Assembly (NCBI GenBank): GCA_020635975.1
Contig: JACJYT010000002.1
Coordinates: 422,564 to 486,563 of the forward strand
Direction of reading: 5' to 3'
From: Chitinophagales bacterium
GTDB lineage: Bacteria; Bacteroidota; Bacteroidia; Chitinophagales; UBA8649
DNA: 64,000 nt
Part shown: piece after piece, positions 1 to 8,576 of the stretch
How the letters are laid out: the number at the start of each line of letters is the position of its first letter
Position numbering within the stretch: the stretch's first letter is position 1
Translations under genes and position numbers: made by a program
The notes under the pieces: generated by a model
Seen by the model: the letters and a program-made list of their open reading frames with translations, nothing else
The model's database searches: none
Told to the model about the DNA's origin: nothing

Positions 1-937
1 GCAGGTAGTATTCATTTTCATTTATTTGGGCAATTCCAGGAAAGGCACAATCGCCAGTACTATCGAAATCTTTCACATGGATTAAGCTTTTATTTTTTGT
101 ATCTAAAAGATACAAAGCAGTTGTTTTCTTCTTTAAAGAATAGCGCACTAAGTTCTTCTTATATTTCCCTTCTTTGTGAACAAGCGGACCATCAAGATTT
201 CTTCTAGCTATCAAATAGTGCTTTCCATTATGTTTAAAAAATAGTGGACTATCGAATTTGTAGGGACTATACCAATATTCGAATTTGCTATAATCATTAT
301 TATCTGCATGTACTAGGTAGGAACCATCGAACTCTAGTCGAGCAATGCCCCAAATATCATCGTTCTCATCAAAACTTAGTTCTATTTCGGCAATGGCTCT
401 ATCGTGTTTAATCTGAGGCTCTTCACTTAAAGCCGCCCAATTCATCCCGTCTATACTTTTGTACAGTCTAAACTCACTTGGAACATTCAATTTATATTCA
501 TTGATTCCATCGTAAGTAGATAGGTAAAAAACGCCCTTGTGCGAAAGTATTCTCCACGGCACATAACCTAAAGGAATATTCAGTTCTTCAATGCTTGACC
601 ATTGAGAACTAAGCGCGTCATAGTAGCAATTAAAAATTCCCTGCGGTTCGAATTTTAGCATTTTAGTTCCTCCTTTGAAAAACATAAAGAAAAGGCTATC
701 TCCTTTCGCATAAAATCTCGGCTCTCTTAAATCACTTTCTAGATAGATTTCTTTCTCTAAACTCCAAGTAGTAAAATCTGCTGAGCTTAATATATACAAG
801 CTAGTTTTTTTAGATGCGAAATGACTAGGAGCATTTCGAAATGCCATATAATACTTGCCCTGAAATTGAATTAAATCTAGATTATTGTTAGCATCTCGAA
901 GTTTTAAGTCTTGCGGAATGTTAGCGGAGGGAATCAT
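1..937 (-). CDS. Beta-propeller protein, sialidase/GH43-like, partial
   Basis: The frame is open from position 964 to the window edge, so the C-terminus lies outside the window. The first usable ATG is at 937 (MIPSANIPQDLKLRD). The translation has repeated propeller-like strands (KYYMAFRNAP, REPRFYAKGD, GVFYLSTYDG, HYLIARRNL) typical of five-bladed or sialidase-like glycan-acting proteins of Bacteroidota; no catalytic assignment is possible from the fragment. In the same frame upstream, 1033-968 encodes a signal peptide (MRKLLRCFFTLSF then VFILLPSQA), followed by TAA at 967-965 and then a Cys codon at 964. Without that TAA the protein would be a lipoprotein (LPSQA-Cys). It may be a pseudogene, a sequencing error, or a gene now starting at 937. 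The family call is moderate. Confidence 0.6.
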   Translation of the reverse strand, partial: MIPSANIPQDLKLRDANNNLDLIQFQGKYYMAFRNAPSHFASKKTSLYILSSADFTTWSLEKEIYLESDLREPRFYAKGDSLFFMFFKGGTKMLKFEPQGIFNCYYDALSSQWSSIEELNIPLGYVPWRILSHKGVFYLSTYDGINEYKLNVPSEFRLYKSIDGMNWAALSEEPQIKHDRAIAEIELSFDENDDIWGIARLEFDGSYLVHADNNDYSKFEYWYSPYKFDSPLFFKHNGKHYLIARRNLDGPLVHKEGKYKKNLVRYSLKKKTTALYLLDTKNKSLIHVKDFDSTGDCAFPGIAQINENEYYL

Positions 938-964
938 TTTTTCCCATTTCGAATTAGATATGCA

Positions 965-1033
965 TTATGCCTGACTAGGTAGCAAAATAAAAACAAAACT
1001 TAGTGTAAAGAAGCAACGGAGCAGTTTTCTCAT
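965..1033 (-). other. Orphan lipoprotein signal peptide ending at TAA
   Basis: The ATG at 1033 opens a 22-residue frame with positive start, hydrophobic core and the ending LPSQA, then stops at TAA (967-965). The next in-frame codon is TGC (Cys), and the propeller protein continues without further stops. The layout matches a lipobox split by one stop codon exactly between residues -1 and +1. Confidence 0.55.
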
Positions 1034-1049
1034 TTATGGACTTATTTTT

Positions 1050-2585
1050 CTATTTTAACACCTTAGACCAACTGCATTTTTCGAGGGCAAGTTCTATCAC
1101 TCGCTCAACAGAAACTCTTTCTTGCGCCATGCTATCTCTTTCTCTAATAGTAACGGTGTTATCTTCTAGCGTTTGGTGGTCTACGGTAATACAATATGGG
1201 GTTCCAATGGCATCTTGACGTCTATATCTTTTGCCAATATTGTCTTTTTCTTCGTATTGGCAATTTAAATCTAAACGCAAACGATTGAAAATCTCTCTTG
1301 CTTTATCTGGCAAGCCATCCTTTTTGGTTAAAGGGAAAATAGCCACTTTAACTGGGGCTAGAACTGGCGGCAAGCTTAATACTACTCTCGAATTACCATC
1401 TCCTAAATCTTCTTCCTTGTAGCAAGCACTTAAGGTAGCAAGAAACATTCTATCTAAGCCTACGGAAGTTTCTACCACAAAAGGCACATAGCTTTCATTT
1501 AACTCAGGATCAAAATATTGTAATTTCTTTCCGCTTAAGTCTTGATGTTGACTCAAATCAAAATCGGTTCTAGAATGGATGCCTTCTAATTCTTTAAATC
1601 CAAAAGGAAACTCAAATTCAATATCAGCCGCAGCATCGGCGTAATGTGCCGTTTTTAGGTGGTCGTGGAAGCGGTATTTCTCTTCTCCAAAACCAAGATT
1701 TTTATGCCATTTAGCCCTTGTTTCTTTCCAATACTCATACCATTTCGCTTGCTCGCCCGGACGAATGAAAAATTGCATTTCCATTTGTTCAAATTCACGC
1801 ATACGGAAAATGAATTGACGTGCCACAATCTCATTTCTGAAAGCCTTACCAATTTGGGCAATACCGAAAGGAATTCTTTGTCTTGAGGTATTCAGAACAT
1901 TCAAGAAATTCACGAAAATACCTTGCGCGGTTTCTGGTCGCAAGTAAAGTTTGCCTTCTTCGCCAGCAATATTCCCCAATTGTGTATTAAACATTAGGTT
2001 GAATTGTCTAACATCTGTCCAATTCTTACTTCCAGATAAAGGATCAGCTATACCCAATTCTTCAATCATCAATTTAAAATCAGCTAAGTCTTCATTTTCT
2101 AAGCAAGCCTTCATTCTTGCTTCTATCTTATTAATTTCTTCTTGTCTTCTAAGAACATTAGGATTAGTAGAACGGAACTCAGCTTCGTTAAAAGCTTCTC
2201 CAAATTTGGCCGCGGCTTTTTCCACATCTTTCAAAATCTTTTGATTGATTTTTTCTATGTGCTCTTCAACTAGAACATCCGCTCTATACCTTTTCTTACT
2301 ATCCTTGTTATCAATTAAAGGATCGTTAAAAGCATCCACATGGCCACTTGCTTTCCAAGTTTTAGGGTGCATAAAAATGGCAGTATCTAAACCCACTATG
2401 TTTTCATGCATTTGCACCATGCTCTTCCACCAATACAATTTGATATTATTTTTTAGCTCTACGCCATTTGGTCCGTAGTCGTATACCGCTCCTAAACCGT
2501 CATATATTTCAGAAGAGGGAAATACAAATCCGTATTCTTTCGAATGTGAAACTAAATTTTTAAATAAATCGTCTTGCTGCGCCAT
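1050..2585 (-). CDS. glyQS: Glycine--tRNA ligase
   Basis: Cytosolic class II aminoacyl-tRNA synthetase that charges tRNA-Gly; single-chain (dimeric alpha2) type, 511 aa, normal length for the Bacteroidota form. Visible features: N-terminal block YGFVFPSSEIYDGLGAVYDY (18-37), the LRPETAQG loop (215-222), class II motif 2 with FRNEI and RMREFEQME (249-269), motif 3 VGLDRMFLATL (375-385), and an HGTP anticodon-binding domain from about 400 to the end. It starts with ATG at 2585. Transcribed divergently from gldA; upstream on the minus strand there is only a degenerate -7 box (TATTTTTA). A tRNA-Gly(GCC) substrate gene lies elsewhere in the window at 51114. Confidence 0.97.
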   Translation of the reverse strand: MAQQDDLFKNLVSHSKEYGFVFPSSEIYDGLGAVYDYGPNGVELKNNIKLYWWKSMVQMHENIVGLDTAIFMHPKTWKASGHVDAFNDPLIDNKDSKKRYRADVLVEEHIEKINQKILKDVEKAAAKFGEAFNEAEFRSTNPNVLRRQEEINKIEARMKACLENEDLADFKLMIEELGIADPLSGSKNWTDVRQFNLMFNTQLGNIAGEEGKLYLRPETAQGIFVNFLNVLNTSRQRIPFGIAQIGKAFRNEIVARQFIFRMREFEQMEMQFFIRPGEQAKWYEYWKETRAKWHKNLGFGEEKYRFHDHLKTAHYADAAADIEFEFPFGFKELEGIHSRTDFDLSQHQDLSGKKLQYFDPELNESYVPFVVETSVGLDRMFLATLSACYKEEDLGDGNSRVVLSLPPVLAPVKVAIFPLTKKDGLPDKAREIFNRLRLDLNCQYEEKDNIGKRYRRQDAIGTPYCITVDHQTLEDNTVTIRERDSMAQERVSVERVIELALEKCSWSKVLK

Positions 2586-2764
2586 GGGAATTAATTATAA
2601 GTTTGTAAAAATAAGGCATTTAGCGCTTAAGTGAAACTTATGAGCATTAATTTTGAAAATAAATCGAATACTAAGTTATCTAAGCCTTTTACTTGGAAGT
2701 ATAGCTACCTTCTTAGCTTTTAGTATAAAAAATGTTAAGCTATACAGAAATACTTGGATTTAGC

Positions 2765-2772
2765 TAACTTTG
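2765..2772 (+). promoter_or_regulatory. -7 promoter box of gldA operon
   Basis: TAACTTTG is a perfect match to the Bacteroidota TAnnTTTG box. It ends 6 nt before the gldA ATG (2779), so transcription should start on or next to the start codon, giving a leaderless or almost leaderless mRNA. Confidence 0.6.
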
Positions 2773-2778
2773 CGACTT

Positions 2779-3675
2779 ATGTCGGTAAGCGTAAGCAATC
2801 TTAGTAAGGTATATGGCGAGCAAAGAGCTGTAGATTCTATTTCTTTCACGATTAATAGTGGAGAAGTTGTAGGCTTTTTAGGTCCGAATGGTGCTGGTAA
2901 GTCTACCACCATGAAAATGATTACTGGATTTTTGGAAGCGGATAATGGAGATGTGAAGGTTTGCGGACTCAAAAATTTGGACGATCCTTTAGCTTTTAAA
3001 AGAAAGATTGGTTACTTGCCTGAAAATAATCCTTTGTACTACGACATGTACATTAAAGAGTACCTAGCTTTTGTAGCTTCCTTGTACCAGGTAAAAAAGC
3101 CCATGTTGCGTGTTGCTGAAATGATAGAAATGACGGGTTTGCAGAGAGAACAAGGAAAGAAAATAGGACAACTTTCGAAAGGATATAAGCAAAGAGTGGG
3201 TATTGCTCAGGCTATGATTCACAATCCAGAGGTACTGATTTTAGATGAACCTACTTCAGGTTTGGATCCGAATCAACTGGTAGAAATTCGAGAATTAATA
3301 AGCAACTTAGGGAAAGAAAAAACCATCATTCTCTCTACGCATATTATGCAGGAAGTAGAGGCGATGTGCAAAAGGGTAATCATCCTAAATAGAGGCAAAA
3401 TTGTAGCTGATGATAGCATGTCTCATGTTAAGGCTAGGTCGCACAAGCAAGCTTTTGTAAACTTTAAGGCAAAAGGTAAAAAAGCAGGAAATTTCCATAT
3501 AGATCATATAATTTTTGAAGATTTAGAGAATGATTTTATAAGAGCCAGTTCGACAAAGGAAAATGCTCTTAATGAAAAAATTTATAACTATTGCGTAGAG
3601 AATAAATTCGTTCTCCAACACCTAGAAGAACAAAAAAATAGTTTGGAAGATATTTTTAAACAACTTACTAAGTAA
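2779..3675 (+). CDS. gldA: Gliding motility ABC transporter ATPase GldA
   Basis: ATP-binding subunit of the GldA-GldF-GldG ABC transporter, needed for gliding in Flavobacterium; its substrate is unknown. Positions from the ATG at 2779 (298 aa): Walker A GPNGAGKST (35-43), signature LSKGYKQ (132-138), Walker B VLILDEP (152-158), H-loop His188 (LSTHIMQE). The C-terminal 80 residues are the usual accessory tail. A TTG at 2770 would add three residues, but it sits inside the promoter box, so ATG 2779 is chosen. gldF starts on the base after the gldA stop codon. ABC-2 ATPases are common, but adjacency to GldF and GldG makes the call firm. Confidence 0.92.
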   Translation: MSVSVSNLSKVYGEQRAVDSISFTINSGEVVGFLGPNGAGKSTTMKMITGFLEADNGDVKVCGLKNLDDPLAFKRKIGYLPENNPLYYDMYIKEYLAFVASLYQVKKPMLRVAEMIEMTGLQREQGKKIGQLSKGYKQRVGIAQAMIHNPEVLILDEPTSGLDPNQLVEIRELISNLGKEKTIILSTHIMQEVEAMCKRVIILNRGKIVADDSMSHVKARSHKQAFVNFKAKGKKAGNFHIDHIIFEDLENDFIRASSTKENALNEKIYNYCVENKFVLQHLEEQKNSLEDIFKQLTK

Positions 3676-4404
3676 ATGTATAGTATTTTTTTAAAGGAAA
3701 TTAGACAGTTTTTTAGTTCTCTTGTGGGCTATATTTCCATAGGCTTGTTCTTGGTGCTGAGTACCTTATTTACTTTTGTTTTTCCGGCTACTTCCATTTT
3801 GGATACAGGTTTTGCAAGTCTAGATAGTTTCTTTAGTAATGCTCCCTTGTTTTTTTTATTCCTAATACCAGCAATTAGCATGGGGATGTTTGCAGAAGAA
3901 TATAAAACAGGCACAATAGAATTGTTGTTAACACGACCTTTAAGTTTAAATCAAATCATTTTAGGAAAATTTCTAGCCGCCTTTGCGCTGGTTGTTTTTG
4001 CAGTACTACCTACCTTAGTATATTATTATACTATTTATAATTTGGCAATTCCAATTGGGAATGTAGACACTGGTGGAATTATTGGAAGCTACTTTGGTCT
4101 TTTGTTATTAGCAGCTTCCTTTGTTGCCTTAGCTTCTTTTGCTTCATCTATTAGTAATAATCAAATTGTTGCCTTCTTAATCGGTGTGCTCTTTTGCTTC
4201 TTGTTTTACATGGGTTTAGATTTTATTGCGCAGCTACCGATTTTTGTGGGTAGAAGCGATTATTTTGTAGAACACCTAGGAATCAACGCGCATTATTTAT
4301 CGATGAGTAGAGGGGTTATAGATACTAGAGATTTAATCTACTTTTTGAGTTTGATTGGAATATTTTTATTGCTAACGAAATTGGTAATGTCTAAGAAAAA
4401 GTAA
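3676..4404 (+). CDS. gldF: Gliding motility ABC transporter permease GldF
   Basis: Membrane subunit (ABC-2 permease type) working with GldA and GldG in the inner membrane. 242 aa, the usual GldF size, with about six hydrophobic segments: near 15-37, 58-70, 95-115, 133-160, 165-190 and 215-237. The segment LFLIPAISMGMFAEEYKTGT (60-79) is the typical ABC-2 loop with the EYKTGTIELLLTRPLS continuation. It abuts gldA with no intergenic base and is followed 4 nt later by gldG, so the three are one transcription unit. Confidence 0.93.
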   Translation: MYSIFLKEIRQFFSSLVGYISIGLFLVLSTLFTFVFPATSILDTGFASLDSFFSNAPLFFLFLIPAISMGMFAEEYKTGTIELLLTRPLSLNQIILGKFLAAFALVVFAVLPTLVYYYTIYNLAIPIGNVDTGGIIGSYFGLLLLAASFVALASFASSISNNQIVAFLIGVLFCFLFYMGLDFIAQLPIFVGRSDYFVEHLGINAHYLSMSRGVIDTRDLIYFLSLIGIFLLLTKLVMSKKK

Positions 4405-4408
4405 GGCG

Positions 4409-6115
4409 ATGAAATACATCAAGGCAAATATCAATACCGTGCTGCTGCTATTAATCATCTTAGTAGCAAATCTAGTTTCTAGCTTTCTCTACACGAGATT
4501 GGATTTAACGGAAGAAAAACGTTATTCCATTTCTAAGGCAACCAAAAACTTTTTAGCTAACTTAGACGACATTGTTACAGTTCGTGTTTTCTTATCTGGA
4601 AATCTTCCTTCTGGAATGAAAGAATTGGAGAAAAGTGCGGAAGCAACTTTAAATGAGTTTAAGGCTTATGCGGGTTCTCGTTTAGAATTTGAATTTGTTG
4701 ATTTAAACGATTACCCCTTAGATATTCAAGAAGAAATTGGTAAAGAGCTAATGGAGAAAGGACTTAATCCTATTAGCTTAACCGTAGTTGAAAGTGGGGA
4801 ACAAACGCAGCGAATTATTTTCCCTGGGGCAACGCTTAGTTACAAGGGCAGAGTTATAAGTGCCAATCTTCTAGAGAATAAATTAGGCTATGATCAATAC
4901 GAGATATTGAATAATTCTATTACCCTTTTAGAATACAAATTTGCAAATGCCATTCAAAAGTTGCAACAAAGTCATCCGCCAGTTATCGCTTTTAGTACCG
5001 GTCATGGCGAAGCAACTCAAGAGCAACTAACGGAAATTATTCAAGACTTACAAGTGAATCAGTTTGCAGTTTCTATGCTCGATTTAAGACTTGGCTATGA
5101 AATTGATAAGCTTGTAGATGTTTTAGTAATTGCGAAGCCAACGCAAGCCTTCACAGAAAAGGAGAAATATAAAATTGACCAATACCTAATGCGCGGCGGG
5201 AAAATATTTTGGTTAATCGATCAAATGGCCATGGATATGGACAGCTTGCAAGGTGCCGACTTCTTTATGGCCCAACCTCGAGATTTAAATTTAGACGATA
5301 TCTTGTTTAAATACGGGGTTAGAATTAATGACGATTTAGTGCAGGATCTTCAGAATACCAAACTAGAGATTCAAACAGGTTTTAATAATAATCAGCCACA
5401 AACGCAGTTTTTTTCTTGGCCCTTCTTCCCTTTAATGTTTGGGAATGAAGCGCACCCTATTTCGAAAAATTTGGCTCCTATTTCGAGTAAATTTGTAAGT
5501 ACTATCGATACCATAAAGAATCCTCAAATCAAGAAGGAAATTCTACTTACTAGTTCCGCTTACAGCAAAGCTTTGATGGCTCCAGTAAGAGTTTTTGTTG
5601 GTATGGTGCAAAACCCACCACCTCCAGAAGCTTATATTCAAAGTCAACTTAGCACGGCGGTTGCTTTAAGTGGAAGCTTTGAGTCGGTGTTCAAAAATAG
5701 AGCTTTTACCGGAGCCTATGCACAAATGGCAGATAGCACAGAATCCATGAAATTTAAAGAGCAAAGTGAGCCATGTGCAAGAATGATTGTGGTAGGGGAT
5801 GGAGATCTTATTATCAATGCCTCATCTAAAGGCAAAAAACAAGCTTTGGGCTTTAGTATTTATGGCAATAATAATGAAGCGATGGTTTTCGATAATAAAG
5901 CCTTCTTGCTAAATGCTATAGAATACTTAATAGACGATAATAGCTTGTTGGAGACAAGAAGTAAAGAGATTAAGTTGCGTCAATTAGATGCTACGAAAGT
6001 AAAGCAAAGCAAACAAAAGATTCAAGTGCTTAGTTTAATTCTACCTTTGGTGTTTTTAGCGATTTTTGCCCTGCTTTATTTATTTTTTAGAAAGAGAAAA
6101 TATAGCGCGGCATGA
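4409..6115 (+). CDS. gldG: Gliding motility-associated ABC substrate-binding protein GldG
   Basis: Partner of GldA and GldF. 568 aa with an N-terminal membrane anchor (about 8-28), a large GldG/IFT52-like extracytoplasmic region, and a C-terminal anchor (about 540-560, LILPLVFLAIFALLYLFF) ending in a basic tail. The sequence YSISKATKNFLANLDD near residues 36-51 is the typical GldG N-terminal block after the first membrane segment (RLDLTEEKR). The gene overlaps the DUF4340 gene downstream by 4 nt (ATGA), which suggests translational coupling. Length and order match gldG of flavobacteria. Confidence 0.92.
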   Translation: MKYIKANINTVLLLLIILVANLVSSFLYTRLDLTEEKRYSISKATKNFLANLDDIVTVRVFLSGNLPSGMKELEKSAEATLNEFKAYAGSRLEFEFVDLNDYPLDIQEEIGKELMEKGLNPISLTVVESGEQTQRIIFPGATLSYKGRVISANLLENKLGYDQYEILNNSITLLEYKFANAIQKLQQSHPPVIAFSTGHGEATQEQLTEIIQDLQVNQFAVSMLDLRLGYEIDKLVDVLVIAKPTQAFTEKEKYKIDQYLMRGGKIFWLIDQMAMDMDSLQGADFFMAQPRDLNLDDILFKYGVRINDDLVQDLQNTKLEIQTGFNNNQPQTQFFSWPFFPLMFGNEAHPISKNLAPISSKFVSTIDTIKNPQIKKEILLTSSAYSKALMAPVRVFVGMVQNPPPPEAYIQSQLSTAVALSGSFESVFKNRAFTGAYAQMADSTESMKFKEQSEPCARMIVVGDGDLIINASSKGKKQALGFSIYGNNNEAMVFDNKAFLLNAIEYLIDDNSLLETRSKEIKLRQLDATKVKQSKQKIQVLSLILPLVFLAIFALLYLFFRKRKYSAA

Positions 6116-7146
6116 AAAAAAGTGGGATTTATATAGTGGTTTTACTAGCCTTGCTTGCCTTGGCTACTTTTCTTTTTCTGAGAGAAAGAAAGAAATATGA
6201 TCCGGCATTGGAGCGAGCTTTTCAAGTTTTGGATATGGCAGCCCTATCTAAAATTGAACTAGATGATAGAAAGGGAAATGCCATGTACTTGGAGAAAGTA
6301 AAGGGTACTTGGTTGTTAAATGGAGAAGAAAATGTAAGGCCTGCAATTTTAGCGCAGCTCTTAGATGCCTTAGCGAATATGTATGCCGAAATTCCTGTTC
6401 CTGAAGTTGCTCAAGATAATGTTCTTAAGCAAATGCTTAATATTTCAACTAAAGTAAGCTTGTATCAAAATGACGAAAAGAAGGCCTACAAGGTTTTTTA
6501 TGTTGGTGGAGGAACTCCAGATAATATTGGTACTTACATGCTAATGGAAATTAATGGGGTAGCAGCAAGCAGACCTTATATTATTCGTTTGCCTGGATTT
6601 AGAGGTTATTTAACTTATCGTTTTGCACCAGCCCCAGAGGCTTGGCGTAGTATTGCTTTATGTAATTATTTGCCCGAAGAAATAAAAAGAATTTCCATTA
6701 AATACCATCAAGAGGATGCCTTGCAATCCTTTGATTTGAGTAGGAACAATGGGAGTATGGAGTTAAACAACATGGGTGAAATTTATAAGGAAAGTGAACT
6801 AAATAAAGAGCTAGCAACGGGTCTATTTTCTTCTTTTATGAATTTGCATTTTGAAAAAAATATCGATAGCCTTGCGCAAAAGGATAGTATTATGCAAGCA
6901 AACGCTTATTTACAATTACAAGTAGAAACAAGTACAGGAGAAACAAAAACCTTAGATGTGTTTTATATGCCTCTTGGTTTTGGTTCCACTTCTTCTGCGG
7001 ATACTAGTGTTGTTTTTAAATACGACATGGATAGACTCTATGCATTTGATCAAGAAAGACAAAAATTAATAAGCATTCAATATGCAGGCTTTGCATCTAT
7101 ATTTCTAAAAGCAAATCAGTTAATTGCTAGTCCACAACAGGACTAG
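6112..7146 (+). CDS. DUF4340-type membrane-anchored protein
   Basis: 344 aa. One N-terminal membrane segment (residues 5-23, IYIVVLLALLALATFLFL) followed by a soluble extracytoplasmic region; patterns such as LSKIELDDRKG and YLEKVKGTWLLNG fit DUF4340, which often follows GldG/ABC-2 auxiliary genes in Bacteroidota and other phyla. Function unknown; the ATGA overlap with gldG suggests it is a component or accessory of the same ABC complex. The stop is followed by a 90-nt gap holding the dnaN promoter, so the gld unit probably ends here. Confidence 0.75.
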   Translation: MKKSGIYIVVLLALLALATFLFLRERKKYDPALERAFQVLDMAALSKIELDDRKGNAMYLEKVKGTWLLNGEENVRPAILAQLLDALANMYAEIPVPEVAQDNVLKQMLNISTKVSLYQNDEKKAYKVFYVGGGTPDNIGTYMLMEINGVAASRPYIIRLPGFRGYLTYRFAPAPEAWRSIALCNYLPEEIKRISIKYHQEDALQSFDLSRNNGSMELNNMGEIYKESELNKELATGLFSSFMNLHFEKNIDSLAQKDSIMQANAYLQLQVETSTGETKTLDVFYMPLGFGSTSSADTSVVFKYDMDRLYAFDQERQKLISIQYAGFASIFLKANQLIASPQQD

Positions 7147-7177
7147 GCAAGATGAATGCGAATAAAATTGAAAAAAT

Positions 7178-7210
7178 TTGGATAATCCAAGGCTTTTCTA
7201 GCTATATTTG
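7178..7210 (+). promoter_or_regulatory. dnaN promoter with internal palindrome
   Basis: The -7 box TATATTTG is at 7203-7210, with a TTTG -33-like element at 7177-7180. Between them lies a 13-nt palindrome, TTGGATAATCCAA (7178-7190), in a position where a bound regulator would block polymerase. The predicted leader to ATG 7237 is about 20 nt. The promoter match is direct; the operator role is inference. Confidence 0.5.
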
Positions 7211-7236
7211 TACATTAATAAAATTAAATTCAAGTT

Positions 7237-8355
7237 ATGCGTTTTGTCGTTTCAACAACCCAATTATTAAAAAAATTACAATTAATTAGTGGTGTAATCA
7301 GTACGAATACGGTTTTACCAATTTTGGAAGATTTCTTGTTTGACATTCAAGGAGGAAAAATAAAAATTTTCGCAACAGATTTGGAAACCTCGATGAGTAC
7401 CGAATTGGAAGTTGAGGCAAAAGAAGATGGCCGAATTGCCATTCCAGCTCGAATTTTATTAGATACTTTGAAAACTTTACCAGAGCAACCTTTAACTTTC
7501 TCTTTCGATGAGAAAACTTATGGTATAGAAATTAGCTCCTCCACAGGTAAGTATAAGTTAGCAGGTGAGAATCCAGAAGATTTCCCTAAGATTCCTAGTG
7601 CAGATGATGCTTCAGAAGTAGAAATTCCTTCAGAAGTTCTTGGTCGTGCTATAAGTCAGACTTTGTTTGCTGTAAGTAATGATGAATTGCGTCCAGCAAT
7701 GACAGGCGTGTTTTTTCAATTACAAGCGGATGGTACAACCTTCGTGTCTACAGATGCTTCTAAACTTGTAAAATACAAAAGATCGGATGTGGTTTCTAAA
7801 GATCCAGCATCTTTTATTGTTCCTAAAAAAGCCTTGCAATTATTAAAAGGTAGTTTGCCTGGAGAGGATGTAAGAGTGGCTATAAGTTACAATTCTTCAA
7901 ACGCATTTTTTAGCTTCAGAGATACCTTATTAATATGTAGATTGGTAGATGCAAAGTATCCAGATTACAATGCTGTAATTCCAGTAGACAATAACAACCT
8001 ATTAACTATTAATAGATTAGATTTCTTGAATACTTTAAAAAGAGTTAGCATCTTCTCTAATAAAACGACCTATCAATGCGTTCTAAATATTTCCGGAACA
8101 GAATTAAAAGTATCTTCACAAGATCTAGATTTCAGTAATGAAGCTTTTGAAAGATTAAACTGTAGCTACGATGGTGAGGATTTAGAAATTGCTTTTAACG
8201 CGAGATTTCTAATTGAAATGCTTGGTGTATTGGAAACAGAAGAGGTTAAAATTGAATTGTCAACTCCAACTAGAGCAGGTATTTTAGTTCCTGGAGTTGT
8301 TGAAGAAGGCGAACAATTGTTAATGCTGGTTATGCCAGTAATGTTAAATCACTAA
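7237..8355 (+). CDS. dnaN: DNA polymerase III subunit beta (sliding clamp)
   Basis: Ring-shaped clamp that tethers DNA polymerase III to DNA. 372 aa, the normal size, made of three clamp domains (about 1-120, 128-245, 248-372). Recognisable blocks are MRFVVSTTQLLKKLQLISGV at the start, LPILEDFLFDI, the middle-domain LRPAMTGVFF (about 150), and the C-terminal ending LLMLVMPVMLNH, close to the family PVML-type end. It has its own promoter (7203) despite closely following the gld genes. A small lipoprotein gene starts 4 nt after its stop and is probably cotranscribed. Confidence 0.97.
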   Translation: MRFVVSTTQLLKKLQLISGVISTNTVLPILEDFLFDIQGGKIKIFATDLETSMSTELEVEAKEDGRIAIPARILLDTLKTLPEQPLTFSFDEKTYGIEISSSTGKYKLAGENPEDFPKIPSADDASEVEIPSEVLGRAISQTLFAVSNDELRPAMTGVFFQLQADGTTFVSTDASKLVKYKRSDVVSKDPASFIVPKKALQLLKGSLPGEDVRVAISYNSSNAFFSFRDTLLICRLVDAKYPDYNAVIPVDNNNLLTINRLDFLNTLKRVSIFSNKTTYQCVLNISGTELKVSSQDLDFSNEAFERLNCSYDGEDLEIAFNARFLIEMLGVLETEEVKIELSTPTRAGILVPGVVEEGEQLLMLVMPVMLNH

Positions 8356-8359
8356 TATT

Positions 8360-8575
8360 ATGTCTAAATACTTAGTCTTATTTACCTTTATTTTTATGGT
8401 TTCAAGTTCTGTGGCTTTGCAATCTTGTAATAAGCACACTTGTCCTACTTATGCTACTAGTGCTCCTTCTAAAGGGGTGAAAAAAGCTTTGAAGCAAAGT
8501 AGAGGTGCCTACGATAAAGGCAATGCGAAAAAAGACAAGAAAACAGCTAAAGGCAAGGCTACTTCTGGTATTTAG
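8360..8575 (+). CDS. Small lysine-rich lipoprotein
   Basis: 71 aa. A signal peptide with lipobox VALQSC puts the lipidated Cys at residue 23. The mature part is short, with CPTYAT near its start and a very lysine- and glycine-rich tail (KQSRGAYDKGNAKKDKKTAKGKA), which looks disordered. No known domain recognised. The start codon lies 4 nt after the dnaN stop, so it is likely translated from the dnaN transcript; genes of this kind are commonly seen after dnaN in related bacteria (recollection, not checked). It is convergent with the T9SS protein gene, 1 nt apart. Confidence 0.7.
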   Translation: MSKYLVLFTFIFMVSSSVALQSCNKHTCPTYATSAPSKGVKKALKQSRGAYDKGNAKKDKKTAKGKATSGI

Positions 8576-8576
8576 T

